Assembly (NCBI GenBank): GCA_964644705.1
Contig: CAZXYF010000001.1
Coordinates: 1-64,000 of the forward strand
Length of the DNA stretch: 64,000 nucleotides
Direction: 5' to 3'
Origin: CAZXYF01 sp964644705
Lineage (GTDB): Bacteria; Planctomycetota; Brocadiia; SM23-32
Positions 35,844 to 44,782 of this stretch are shown piece after piece. Both the position numbers and the translations under genes were made by a program. The notes under the pieces are model-generated. The model was given only the letters and a program-made list of their open reading frames with translations. It did no database searches and had not been told where the DNA came from. Positions within the stretch are counted from its first letter, which is position 1; every line of letters starts with the position of its first letter.

Positions 35844-37205
35844 TTACTCGGTGGTGAATATCTGAAAGCCGGCGTAGGCCTCCATGCCGTGTTCGCCGAT
35901 GTCCAGGCCACGCAACTCTTCGTCGCGGGAAACCCGCAGGCCGATCGTGGCCTTGATGGCGAGGAACATCACCGTGCCGGTCACCACGACCCAGCCCATT
36001 ACGCTGAGCACGCCGATGGCCTGTATGCCAAGCAGCTCGAAGCCGCCACCGTAGAACAGGCCCGCCACATCGCCCATACCCGCCGAACTGGCGTAAGCCG
36101 GACTGGCGAACAGCCCAACGCACAGGGTGCCCAGGGCGCCGCAAATGCCGTGGACGGAGACCGCACCGACGGGATCATCGATGTGTAGGGTTTGGTCGAT
36201 GAAAAGCACCGAGAGAACAACGACGATACCGGACAGCAAGCCGATGATGATCGCCCCGCCGGGGGAAACTACAGAGCAACCCGCTGTGATCCCGACCAGG
36301 CCGGCCAGGCCACCGTTGAGCGCCATACTGGCGTCCGGCTTACCCTCCACACCCCAGATCGTAAACATAGCGCTGATAGCGCCGGCGGCAGCCGCCAGGT
36401 TTGTGGTGACGGCAATGGTACCAATGGCGAGATTGGTGCCGCTGGTGGTACTGCCCGCGTTGAAACCGAACCACCCGAACCACAATATAAATACTCCGAG
36501 CGCGGCCAGTGGAATGTTGTGACCGGGCAGGGCTCTGGAGGTGGTTTCGTTGCCGTGTTGCGAGTATTTGCCCTCTCTCGGGCCCAACACTATTGCGCCA
36601 ACCAGGGCCGCCCAGCCGCCCACACTGTGGACAACGGTGGAACCGGCAAAATCAACCATTCCGAGCTCCGCCAGAAAACCTCCGCCCCAGATCCAGTGCC
36701 CGACGACCGGATAGATAACCGCCGAGAGGACAACGCTGTAGGCGAGGTAGCCGACGAACTTCGTGCGCTCGGCCATCGCACCGCTCACGATTGTTGCGGC
36801 GGTGGCGGCGAAGACCACCTGGAACATCCAGAAGGCGATCTGCCACAGACCCTCGGTTGTGGCCGGATCACCGACGGAGAGAAAAAAACCATCGGTGCCG
36901 AACAGTCCCATGCTGTCCGCGCCAAACATAATCCCGAAACCAACGGCCCAGTAGGCGATGGATCCGACGGAAAAGTCCATCAGGTTCTTCATGATGATGT
37001 TGCAGGCGTTCTTGGCGCGGGTGAAGCCAGCCTCGACCATGGCAAAGCCGGGCTGCATGAAAAAGACCATGAATGCCGCCACAAGCATCCAGACGGTGTC
37101 AATAGCATGAGCGTTTTCGCCACCCGTGGGTTCACCCGCCAGGGCCGTACCACCGACGCCTGACAGCAATAACAAAGCCAGCAATATGCGCGTTTTCGTG
37201 TTCAT
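35844..37205 (-). CDS. amtB: Ammonium transporter
   Basis: Inner-membrane trimeric ammonium channel. The 453 residues include a signal-like start (ALLLLSGVGGTALAG), then about 11 TM segments with MVEAGFTRAKN, GAMAERTKF, HWIWGGGFLAELG and VDFAGSTVVHSVGGWAAL, plus the pore histidines (about HSVGG and DDPVGAVSVHG). GlnK is the next gene and can plug the channel. It lies downstream of an outer-membrane protein gene, about 95 bases apart, and shares its sigma-54 promoter. Confidence 0.97.
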   Translation of the reverse strand: MNTKTRILLALLLLSGVGGTALAGEPTGGENAHAIDTVWMLVAAFMVFFMQPGFAMVEAGFTRAKNACNIIMKNLMDFSVGSIAYWAVGFGIMFGADSMGLFGTDGFFLSVGDPATTEGLWQIAFWMFQVVFAATAATIVSGAMAERTKFVGYLAYSVVLSAVIYPVVGHWIWGGGFLAELGMVDFAGSTVVHSVGGWAALVGAIVLGPREGKYSQHGNETTSRALPGHNIPLAALGVFILWFGWFGFNAGSTTSGTNLAIGTIAVTTNLAAAAGAISAMFTIWGVEGKPDASMALNGGLAGLVGITAGCSVVSPGGAIIIGLLSGIVVVLSVLFIDQTLHIDDPVGAVSVHGICGALGTLCVGLFASPAYASSAGMGDVAGLFYGGGFELLGIQAIGVLSVMGWVVVTGTVMFLAIKATIGLRVSRDEELRGLDIGEHGMEAYAGFQIFTTE

Positions 37206-37255
37206 CGTGTGCTCCTTTTTGGAAGAGAATTAAGTGTGTGATTTTGAAAGCAGAA

Positions 37256-37286
37256 GTTGGGGCTTGTTAGAAGACGGAGCCCCAAC
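37256..37286 (-). other. Intercistronic hairpin between the barrel gene and amtB
   Basis: GTTGGGGCT pairs perfectly with AGCCCCAAC, 15 bases after the upstream stop. It could be a partial terminator or an RNA processing site that sets amtB levels. The U-tract is poor (TTCTGCTTTC). Confidence 0.5.
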
Positions 37287-37300
37287 TCACTTCCGGGGCG

Positions 37301-38098
37301 TCAGAAGGCCCAGGAAATCGTTATTCCCGCCCACAGGTTGTCGTCATCGGACATGTTGTCTCTGATGTCCTCGTCCAGCAAACTGGAGTAGTTGACGGCC
37401 GGGGTGAGAGAAACATTTTCGCCCAGAGAGACGGGAAACGAGAGACTCAGCAGCGCATCGGTGAGCGCGCCGGAATCCTCACCATAGTAGTAGTCGTTGT
37501 AGTGGGAAGTCCCGTAGGCCACGGAACCATCCACTGCCGCGGATACGCTGACCCCCCTGGCGGGTGTCCAAATGTCCTCCAGAGAGTGTCCCGCTGAGAG
37601 GGAGATGTAGGAGCCATCCGCCTCATCGACATCCTGATAAACCGTGATGCCAGGGGACAGGGGCAGGTCCAGAGTGGCCCCGGCGTAGAGTTCAGTGGTC
37701 GATGGAGCGCTGCTGTGGGGGAATGTGTAGTAAATGGCGCCGACGCTGAGATCCACAGTATCCCACGTCCAGGAGTAGTCCAGAGTTAGATCATATTCGG
37801 TGAAATCGCCGGATTGTCCGTTGGCGTCGTCCAGGTCCATGTTGCCCCAGACGTTGAATGAAAGCCCGTCGTATCCTATTGTGGCGGACGGCTGAAACAC
37901 GTCCCCATCCACGGTGTTGATCCCGCGCCAGACGTATTTGCCGTTGTAGGTCAGATCGAGCTCAAACCAGAGCTCCGGCGTTTCGGGTTCCGGGACTGGC
38001 TCATTTCCTGCAGATTCCGCTGCGTGCAGGATTCCTGCGGTTACTGCTGTCAGCATTACACAGACTACTACCCACCTGATCGACTTCCTCCAAAACAT
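37301..38098 (-). CDS. Outer-membrane beta-barrel protein (TorF-like) of the ammonium operon
   Basis: 265 residues. A signal peptide (about 1-26) is followed by an acidic Pro-rich stretch and then strand-rich sequence ending in Phe (ISWAF), as BAM substrates do. WFELDLTYNGKYVWRGIN is typical of the TorF / 'bacterial porin, exported SIR-like' small barrels (GCW_CHP type). It is the first gene of the operon that includes amtB and glnK. It would offer a route for ammonium or amines across the outer membrane; that role is inferred from position only. The sigma-54 site lies about 72 bases upstream. Confidence 0.85.
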   Translation of the reverse strand: MFWRKSIRWVVVCVMLTAVTAGILHAAESAGNEPVPEPETPELWFELDLTYNGKYVWRGINTVDGDVFQPSATIGYDGLSFNVWGNMDLDDANGQSGDFTEYDLTLDYSWTWDTVDLSVGAIYYTFPHSSAPSTTELYAGATLDLPLSPGITVYQDVDEADGSYISLSAGHSLEDIWTPARGVSVSAAVDGSVAYGTSHYNDYYYGEDSGALTDALLSLSFPVSLGENVSLTPAVNYSSLLDEDIRDNMSDDDNLWAGITISWAF

Positions 38099-38169
38099 CT
38101 TCCTTCCTCCTTTTCGGGAGAGACTTAAACCGAGCCGGGCGAACCATTCGTCCGGTCACCCTCTGTATG

Positions 38170-38185
38170 TGCATATGGCGTGCCA
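38170..38185 (-). promoter_or_regulatory. Sigma-54 promoter of the barrel-amtB-glnK operon
   Basis: On the minus strand TGGCAC-GCCAT-ATGCA. The GG and GC are exactly 10 bases apart, and only the first base of the -12 box departs from TTGCA. I found no NtrC-type dyad nearby. Confidence 0.8.
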
Positions 38186-38388
38186 TGAGGCGCCCGAAAA
38201 GCAATAAATGCCTCTAAGTGCCTTCTGGGAAAGGGCATACAATGTGATGGTGGGTGGAGGGCAGAGCTGCAGTGGTATCGGGAATCCTACATTATTGTGG
38301 TTCGCATTCTGGCACCTACATTTTTGTAGGATCCAAAGCGGTTTTGTGTAAGTTTTCCATGTCGGATCTTGCTGTATCGTATAGTGAG

Positions 38389-38562
38389 AATCCCCCGCGC
38401 TTGCCACGGGGATCCTTAGGTTTCAACCTACCAACCCAGGATGAAAACCCAATAAATCCCCCGCGCTTGTCGCGGGGATCCTTAGGTTTCAACCTACACA
38501 GAAGGCCGAACAATCAAGTAAATCCGCCGGGCTTGCTTCGGCGGTTGTTAGGTTTTTTGCTC
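38389..38562. repeat. Three tandem hairpin repeats with a 66-bp period
   Basis: Units start at 38389, 38455 and 38521. Units 1 and 2 share 43 near-identical bases (AATCCCCCGCGCTTG... TTTCAACCTAC); the 22-23-base spacers differ. Each unit folds: unit 2 as CCCCGCG/CGCGGGG, unit 3 as CCGCCG/CGGCGG with compensating changes. The 66-bp period is 22 codons, so both strands translate as repeated peptides, but no gene start supports coding. It lies between the ammonium operon and the histidine kinase. The remaining 38186-38388 shows only a small hairpin (CCTACA-TTTT-TGTAGG) at about 38315. Confidence 0.8.
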
Positions 38563-38681
38563 TTCTGACTCCCAAAAACGTTAGAACATTTTTGCAAGAG
38601 CGTTTAGTTTGGGAGGGGCGGGCGTCATGGGGTAGGGAGGAGACAGTATGATGTTATGATGGCATCTTGAAGATTCGGATC

Positions 38682-38719
38682 AAAAAAAAAGACACTCCTG
38701 CGGGGTAACAGGAGTGTCC
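38682..38719 (-). terminator. Terminator of the histidine kinase gene
   Basis: GACACTCCTG pairs perfectly with CAGGAGTGTC; nine Ts follow on the minus strand. Confidence 0.93.
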
Positions 38720-38749
38720 GATCAGTGATGATTGGCAGCGTGTCTTATT

Positions 38750-40774
38750 TTACGACGTGTCTGGTGACGCTCTACCCGGCTGGCTGTTTTCCACCGGCAG
38801 GGTGACAATAAATGTTGTCCCTTTACCCGGTGTGCTCTCGGCGGTTATTTCACCGTTATGTCTGTTCACAATTTTCTGGCACAGGGCCAGACCGATGCCC
38901 GTACCTTTGTACTCCCCCCGTGGGTAGAGGCGCTGGAAAATTGTGAAGATACGATCCAGGTATTGTTCATCGAAGCCAATGCCGTTGTCGCTCACCGTGA
39001 GACGACAGAAGGTTCGCTCATCTTGCATTTCTTCTGTAGCGTCAATTTCAACGACAGGGGGGACACCTTCTCTGTGAAACTTCAGTGCGTTCGAGATCAG
39101 GTTCTGCAGAAGTTGTCTCATCTGCGTGGCGTCGGCCTCGATCTCCGGCAGCCCACCGATTTCTACCGTTCCGTCAACATCTTCGATTTGCATTTCCAGA
39201 TCGGACACCACTTCCCGGGCGACGGATTCGAGGTCGGTTTCTTCAAACTCTTTTCCGCGGGTGGTAATGCGCGAGAGGGTAAGGAGGTCATTGATGAGCT
39301 GTTTCATCCGCGCTGCGGCATCAGTTATGCGTTCAAGGTATTCTCGCTCCCGTCCTTCAAATTTATCCAGGCACTTCTCTTCTATTCGCTCACCGAATGC
39401 CATAATCTTACGGACGGGCTCCTGGAGGTCGTGGGAGGCCACGTAGGCGAAATGCTCAAGTTCCTGGTTTGACTGTTCGAGTTCGCTCAAGGTTTCCTTG
39501 AGCTGTTTTTCAGTGCGTTTGCGGCGTTCAATCTCCCGATCCAATTCGTCTCGCGACGCGGTCACATTCTGGAGATTTCGCGCCATTTCCTGGACATCCC
39601 GGGATAGGGCGCCGATTTCGTCACCACTGTCTGTGGCAATCTGACAGGTGAAATCGCCCGCTCCAACTCGTTCAACACATCGACGCAACCGGCTCACACG
39701 TCGTCCAAGTGAGCGGGCCATCAACATGCCTATGCCCAGCCCGACGACGACAAAACCGCCGAATATCATCCATATTTTCTGAACCAGCTGATCAACAGGA
39801 GCATAGATCACATCCGTAGATTGTTGAAGCAAAAGAACCCACCCCATACCGGGAAAATTCCGGTATCCTTCCGAAACCGCGTGCGTGCACAGCAGGTTTT
39901 CCCCGGTCTTCGATTCAATGGTGTAAGCGCCGTTTGAAGCAATATTATCGGGAGAAGCAGGAAGCAGACGGGAAGGGGGACGCCGCCCGGTCGTTATTTT
40001 GCTCTTCCTGGAACTGTAAATCACCCTGTTGTTGCTACTGAGCAGATACAGATTGCCCAGATCTTTTTCCTTTTCCCGGGCTTTCTGGTCCAGCTCGCTT
40101 ATAACTCGAACAACTTCTTTCAAACTGACCACGGCCTTGGTTACTCCCATGAACTTCCCGGTTTCCGGGTCGAGTACGCTGACAGCAACCGTGACGCTGT
40201 CCATGTTCGCGCTTCGATCAAATTCGACAGAACTGACATAAACACCGTTCTCACGGGTGCGCTGCCACCACTGTTCGTCGGCCTGGGCAAAATCTGAAGG
40301 TCTTCCAGAAGCCCCCACAAGGGCCCCGAATTTATTGGTGATAAAAATTTCTCCCAGCACGGGATAATCATACTCCCGATTCAAATGCGCGCTGAATTGC
40401 TGAAGCTTCATGCTAATGTCCGATGAAAGCACTTCTTTGACCGGCCGCGGTTGGGGGGGCTCAGTTCGGTCAATCCACAACTTATCCTGTTGTTGGATAT
40501 AGTTCGCACTGTCATCCATTCTGGAATACCGATTATTCGATGCCTCGAGTGCCTTGCGAACCGATTTCATCCCGCTCAAAAGGCGAAATTGTTCCATGCG
40601 GCCGTGGAGATGACGGTCCAGCTTGTTCATCACCTCGCCCACCAGCAACATGTTGGTGGATCTGACGCTACGCCTCATGGCTCGCCGACTTTCATCCGCT
40701 GCGAAGTAGGCCAGCACCAGTATGGTACAGGCCACAACAAAAACGGCCAGGGCTAATTTCGTAAAAATTTTCAC
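38750..40774 (-). CDS. Membrane-bound sensor histidine kinase with Cache-like domain
   Basis: 674 residues: TM1 (about 5-25), a large periplasmic double-Cache-like sensor (VLGEIFITNKFGALVGASGRP, YRNFPGMGWVLLLQQ), TM2, HAMP with RRLRRCVERVGAGDFTC, a coiled coil, then HisKA with the phospho-acceptor in HFAYVASHDLQEPVRKI and an ATPase domain (NLISNALKFHREG, DNGIGFDEQYLDRIF, GTGIGLALCQKI). No response regulator is adjacent, so the partner is elsewhere. Bacteriophytochrome-type H-box HDLQEP puts it with hybrid-free kinases of the SHDLQEPL class. The stimulus is unknown. Confidence 0.93.
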   Translation of the reverse strand: MKIFTKLALAVFVVACTILVLAYFAADESRRAMRRSVRSTNMLLVGEVMNKLDRHLHGRMEQFRLLSGMKSVRKALEASNNRYSRMDDSANYIQQQDKLWIDRTEPPQPRPVKEVLSSDISMKLQQFSAHLNREYDYPVLGEIFITNKFGALVGASGRPSDFAQADEQWWQRTRENGVYVSSVEFDRSANMDSVTVAVSVLDPETGKFMGVTKAVVSLKEVVRVISELDQKAREKEKDLGNLYLLSSNNRVIYSSRKSKITTGRRPPSRLLPASPDNIASNGAYTIESKTGENLLCTHAVSEGYRNFPGMGWVLLLQQSTDVIYAPVDQLVQKIWMIFGGFVVVGLGIGMLMARSLGRRVSRLRRCVERVGAGDFTCQIATDSGDEIGALSRDVQEMARNLQNVTASRDELDREIERRKRTEKQLKETLSELEQSNQELEHFAYVASHDLQEPVRKIMAFGERIEEKCLDKFEGREREYLERITDAAARMKQLINDLLTLSRITTRGKEFEETDLESVAREVVSDLEMQIEDVDGTVEIGGLPEIEADATQMRQLLQNLISNALKFHREGVPPVVEIDATEEMQDERTFCRLTVSDNGIGFDEQYLDRIFTIFQRLYPRGEYKGTGIGLALCQKIVNRHNGEITAESTPGKGTTFIVTLPVENSQPGRASPDTS

Positions 40775-40871
40775 TTCTTGACCCTCTGCAGTGAACCGAG
40801 ACTCAACCGTGCAAGCGTAATAGAACTATACCGGCCAACCATCCCGCGCGCAAAACCAAAAAACGGCTAAT

Positions 40872-40904
40872 ATATGTTGACATATCATGAGTTGGCGATA
40901 TAAT
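40872..40904 (+). promoter_or_regulatory. Promoter with overlapping palindromic operator for the ArsR gene
   Basis: TTGACA (40877-40882), 16 bases, TATAAT (40899-40904). The perfect palindrome ATATGT-TG-ACATAT (40872-40885) covers the -35 box, as expected for an ArsR-family repressor site. Autoregulation is inferred. Confidence 0.7.
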
Positions 40905-40944
40905 GGACCTTGTGCATTGCTCACATAGGCCAGGAGGATGAAAG

Positions 40945-41277
40945 ATGAGTTGTGACCTGTCGTTGATTCCGATGGATGAACTCGAAAAAGCCGCTGACTG
41001 CCTCAGGGTGATGGGGCATCCGATGCGGTTGCGCATAGTCAATATTCTGACGCAGGGCGAGTTTCCGGTAGGGGAGATCGCCGAGATCTGCGAGCTCCGC
41101 CCGAATCATGCCTGCGAGCATCTGCGATTACTGCAGGGGCGCGGATTGCTCGACAGCGAGCGTCGTGGGCGCGAGGTTTACTACAGCATTGCTGACCCAC
41201 GATTGGCGTCGTTGATCGAGTGCGTGCAGAAAAGTTGCGGGCTGTGTGACGACGAAGAGGCCCCGGTAAGTGAATAA
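40945..41277 (+). CDS. ArsR/SmtB-family transcriptional repressor
   Basis: 110-residue winged-helix protein: DCLRVMGHPMRLRIVNIL, then HTH helices EIAEICELRPNHACEHLRLL and wing SERRGREVYYSI. Cysteines at the N-terminus (C3), in the recognition helix (CEHL) and near the C-terminus (ECVQKSCGLC) could bind a metal or sense thiol or sulfide oxidation. It is not the standard ELCVCDL alpha-3 arsenic motif. GGAGG lies before the ATG. The DUF302-RND-LolA-like-barrel genes follow closely on the same strand, so it probably controls the whole module. Confidence 0.9.
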   Translation: MSCDLSLIPMDELEKAADCLRVMGHPMRLRIVNILTQGEFPVGEIAEICELRPNHACEHLRLLQGRGLLDSERRGREVYYSIADPRLASLIECVQKSCGLCDDEEAPVSE

Positions 41278-41323
41278 GTTGTTGAGATAAAGATATAAAA
41301 CCGATTACTGTCAGGAGGCAATT

Positions 41324-41839
41324 ATGGGAGAAGAAATGAGCGAGGAGTCGTCCGTGCAGACAAAAAAGAGTCTTATGTCCGCGCTTGGTGGATTCATCGC
41401 GGGAATGGTGGTAACTGCCGTTCTCGTGGTGACGTTTATGCCGAGTATGATGATTATAAAACACCGGAGCAAATACGATGTTGAGAAAACCGTGCAGGAG
41501 CTGACAGCAGCCATAGAGGAACAGGGATGGGTTCATTCGGGAACAAAAAACATGAATAAAGGCCTGGCCAAGCAGGGGAAGACGTTAAAACCGCTCGTTC
41601 GCCTCGTAGCGCTCTGCCACCCCGAGTACGCCAAAAGTGTTCTGTCCACTGATCGGTACGTCTCCTGCCTGATGCCGTGCAAAATAGCGGTTTACGAAGG
41701 AGATGATGGGCAAGTGTACATATCGAAAATGAACACGGGCCTTATGGGCAAGCTTTTTGGCGGCAATATTGCGCGCGTCATGGGCGGATCCGTCGCGCAA
41801 GATGAACATGAAATTCTCAAAAGCGTTATCAAACCATAG
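41324..41839 (+). CDS. Membrane-anchored DUF302 protein
   Basis: 171 residues. One TM segment at about 17-40 with an N-terminal cytoplasmic tail puts the rest in the periplasm. The DUF302 domain covers about 45-170 (SKYDVEKTVQELTAAIEEQG, ALCHPEYAKSVLSTDRYVS, LMPCKIAVYEGDDGQVYIS). DUF302 proteins often accompany sulfur or metal stress genes. AGGAGG is seven bases before the ATG. Two conserved-looking cysteines (about 92 and 113) might interact with the ligand. Confidence 0.87.
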   Translation: MGEEMSEESSVQTKKSLMSALGGFIAGMVVTAVLVVTFMPSMMIIKHRSKYDVEKTVQELTAAIEEQGWVHSGTKNMNKGLAKQGKTLKPLVRLVALCHPEYAKSVLSTDRYVSCLMPCKIAVYEGDDGQVYISKMNTGLMGKLFGGNIARVMGGSVAQDEHEILKSVIKP

Positions 41840-41890
41840 TTTCGAGATGGACATATGATTTTTCCAGACCTGTAAATATGGAGGTTGTCG

Positions 41891-44782
41891 ATGGACCTGG
41901 GCAAAAAAATGACAAACTTTTCGATTCATCGTCCCAAGGCGCTTATTGCTATAGTAGTGAGCGTTACTGTATTCCTTGCTCTATTGGGGGGATTGCCAAG
42001 CCTGTGGCCGGAGGTGTTCAAACCACTCCCGACCCTCAAAGTCGATACGGATCCGGAAAACATGCTCCCGGATGATGCCGAAGTGCGGCTGTTTGATCAT
42101 CGCATGAAAAAGAAGATGGATTTGCACGATATGATCGTTGTCGGGGTGGTGAATAGCCAGCATCCAAATGGGGTTTATAATCCGGAGACTTTGCGTAAGG
42201 TGTATGAACTGACGGAATACGCCAAGACCCTGCGGTGGAAAAAAGAAGGATCCACGCGTAAAGAGGGAGTTATCCGGCAGGACATGATTGCTCCGTCGAC
42301 GGTGGATAATGTGGAATCAGGGGGAGGGGGCGTGGTCCGTTTTGAATGGTTGATGCCGCAACCACCTCAAACTGAGCAAGAAGCGCTGGATGTATGGCGC
42401 AAAGCCCGGAAAATTCCGTTTTTAAACGGCACGGTCGTTCCAGCGGATAAAGAAGCCGTCGCTATATACCTTCCGATCACGTCAAAGGATCTGAGCGCGC
42501 ACATATACGACAAACTTCAGGCGAAAATCGCTGAGTTTGATGGGGCGGAGGAGTTCCATATCACGGGGTTGCCCGTCGCGGAAGACGTTTTTGGCGTCCA
42601 GATGTTCAAACAAATGGCCATTTCCGCGCCGCTTGCTATGCTGATCATCTTCGTTCTCATGTGGATCTTTTTCCATAAACCGACCCTTGTGTTTTCGGCC
42701 ATTCTGGGGGCCATGATATCGACAATATGTACGATGGGGTTGCTTGTGGCCACTGGGAATACGGTGCACATCATGAGTTCCATGATACCCATCTTCATCG
42801 TGCCTATCGCCGTTCTCGATGACGTGCATGTATTGAGCGAATTCTTTGACAGATATCAGCGCACACAGGATCGCGTGCAAACGCTCAAGGACGTTATGGG
42901 TGAGCTGTTCGTGCCCATGCTTTACACTTCGCTAACTACAGCCGTGGGGTTCGCATCGTTAGCACTGGCGCCGATTCCTCCCGTCCAGGTGTTTGGTTTG
43001 TTCGTTGCGTTTGGTGTCATGGTGGCGTGGCTCAAATCGGTGATGTTCGTTCCTGCGTTCATTATGCTGTTGCCCGCCAGCGTTCTGGAAGGATATGGGG
43101 CTCAACACGATGAAGACAACGAACATTCGACCACATTTTTGGGACGACTCCTTCAGAAAACGGGACAATTTACGTATCGATATGGAAAAGTAATTCTCGT
43201 GGTAATGGTTGTTGCGATCGGCATATCCATTTACGGAATTCAACTTATTCAGGTGAATGATAACCCGATAAAATGGTTCGACGAGTCGCATCCTATCCGT
43301 GTGGCGGACAGGGTGATGAATGAGCATCTGGCGGGCACTTACATGGCCTACCTTGCTCTGCGGCCCCCGGAGGAAGTGGGAGAGTCCGAGTCGGAGGAAC
43401 AGGAATCAACATCTGCGTCGAAAACAACCCCGCCCGGACGGGAAACGAATGAATCTGAGGGGGGCGAGCCCAGCTTGCCCGCCGGCATAGGCGGGATGGA
43501 AGAGGGCAAGGACAGTGGGCCCCGGCTTCCATCGGGCCTGGGCGGCACTCCGGCTGAGTCTGAAGGCGAGTCAGCTGAAGAGCCCGAAACGCCTCCAGAA
43601 GAAGATCGCCCTGCTATTTTCAAAAAGCCGGAAGTTTTGCGCTGGATTGGACGGCTGCAAACCCATTTGAATGAAAACCCAGACATTAAAGTGGGTAAGA
43701 GCAACTCTTTGGGAGATATTGTAAAAACGGTTCACCGCGAACTCATGGTGGGCACCGAACGCGACGGACAAAAAATCACATCGGAGCAGGCGTTCCGGAT
43801 TCCCGATTCCGTGCCAGCTGTCGCCCAATGTCTGCTGCAGTATCAAAATAGCCATCGGCCGCAAGATCTGTGGCATTTTACCACTCCCGATTATCGTGAA
43901 GGAGTGATATGGCTGCAGCTGAGCAGTGGCGACAACAAGGATATGTTGAAAGTGGTCGAGGCAGTCGACAATTATGTCAAAAACAATCCGCCACCTGTGA
44001 AGTTGCAGCACGACTGGTTTGGGCTCACGTACATCAACGTGGTATGGCAACAGGAAATGGTAGTGGGTATGCTCAAAGCATTCCTGGGAAGTTTTCTGTG
44101 CGTGTTCCTCATGATGACGTTGCTGTATCGGTCGGCTTTATGGGGAGCCTTGAGCATGGTTCCATTGACGGTTACTGTTGGATTTATCTACGGTGTCGTT
44201 GGTTTGGTGGGGAAGGATTATGACATGCCTATTGCGGTTCTGAGCTCTCTGAGTTTGGGGCTTGCGGTTGACTATGCTATCCACTTTCTGACGCGAAGCC
44301 GTATGTTGTATATGAAAAAGAAGTCATGGGCGGAAACGGCAGGGCCGGTCTTTGGAGAGCCCGCTCGGGCAATCACCCGCAACGCGATCGTCGTAGCGGT
44401 TGGTTTTCTGCCGCTTCTGGCCGCACCGCTGGTTCCATATCAGACGGTTGGGATCTTCATTGCCGCTATACTGGCCGTAGCCGGTGTGGCCACTCTGTTG
44501 ATCCTCCCGGCATTGATTGCACCGCTGGAAAAGCGATTGTTCCCGCGTTCGAGGATGTGTTGTTTGGTATGTAATTGTGCCAGCTGCATAGCCTCGGCCG
44601 TTGCGGCCGTGGCACTCGTTGCGGTCAATGTCCAAGAGTTTTTGGAAGTGGGCTGGAATACGCTCACGTGGGTTAGTATACCAGTCGTTATACTGCTCGC
44701 GGGGGCGTGTGCCTGGATGTCACGGAGAGAAAAATGCACAACCGAAACATTTGTTCCTCAAGAGGAAGGAGAAGGAAAATGA
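41891..44782 (+). CDS. RND-superfamily exporter (MMPL/HpnN-like) with an LPxGLG-bearing periplasmic insert
   Basis: 963 residues in two RND halves with 12 or so TM helices. Signature residues in TM4 and TM10 occur in VPIAVLDDVHVLSEF and LGLAVDYAIHFLTRSRM. Between TM6-7 regions, about residues 490-577 form an acidic, Pro/Ser-rich insert with two LPxG(I/L)GG repeats (SLPAGIGG and RLPSGLGG). The same repeat occurs at the N-terminus of the barrel gene of this operon. The start at 41891 has GGAGG upstream. The stop overlaps the next ATG (ATGA), so the LolA-like protein is coupled. The substrate is not shown; relatives export lipids or hopanoids. Confidence 0.92.
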   Translation: MDLGKKMTNFSIHRPKALIAIVVSVTVFLALLGGLPSLWPEVFKPLPTLKVDTDPENMLPDDAEVRLFDHRMKKKMDLHDMIVVGVVNSQHPNGVYNPETLRKVYELTEYAKTLRWKKEGSTRKEGVIRQDMIAPSTVDNVESGGGGVVRFEWLMPQPPQTEQEALDVWRKARKIPFLNGTVVPADKEAVAIYLPITSKDLSAHIYDKLQAKIAEFDGAEEFHITGLPVAEDVFGVQMFKQMAISAPLAMLIIFVLMWIFFHKPTLVFSAILGAMISTICTMGLLVATGNTVHIMSSMIPIFIVPIAVLDDVHVLSEFFDRYQRTQDRVQTLKDVMGELFVPMLYTSLTTAVGFASLALAPIPPVQVFGLFVAFGVMVAWLKSVMFVPAFIMLLPASVLEGYGAQHDEDNEHSTTFLGRLLQKTGQFTYRYGKVILVVMVVAIGISIYGIQLIQVNDNPIKWFDESHPIRVADRVMNEHLAGTYMAYLALRPPEEVGESESEEQESTSASKTTPPGRETNESEGGEPSLPAGIGGMEEGKDSGPRLPSGLGGTPAESEGESAEEPETPPEEDRPAIFKKPEVLRWIGRLQTHLNENPDIKVGKSNSLGDIVKTVHRELMVGTERDGQKITSEQAFRIPDSVPAVAQCLLQYQNSHRPQDLWHFTTPDYREGVIWLQLSSGDNKDMLKVVEAVDNYVKNNPPPVKLQHDWFGLTYINVVWQQEMVVGMLKAFLGSFLCVFLMMTLLYRSALWGALSMVPLTVTVGFIYGVVGLVGKDYDMPIAVLSSLSLGLAVDYAIHFLTRSRMLYMKKKSWAETAGPVFGEPARAITRNAIVVAVGFLPLLAAPLVPYQTVGIFIAAILAVAGVATLLILPALIAPLEKRLFPRSRMCCLVCNCASCIASAVAAVALVAVNVQEFLEVGWNTLTWVSIPVVILLAGACAWMSRREKCTTETFVPQEEGEGK

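Noticed and set aside
36192..37163. 323-codon open frame on the plus strand
   Set aside because: Antisense to amtB; composition is that of a reversed membrane protein.
38389..38562. CRISPR array
   Set aside because: Only three units, the third strongly diverged, 43-base repeats with 22-23-base spacers and no cas genes.
38254..38568. Gene for a repeat protein (22-residue period) on either strand
   Set aside because: The peptide repeat follows from the 66-bp DNA period; no ribosome site or signal, and compensating changes favour structure over coding.
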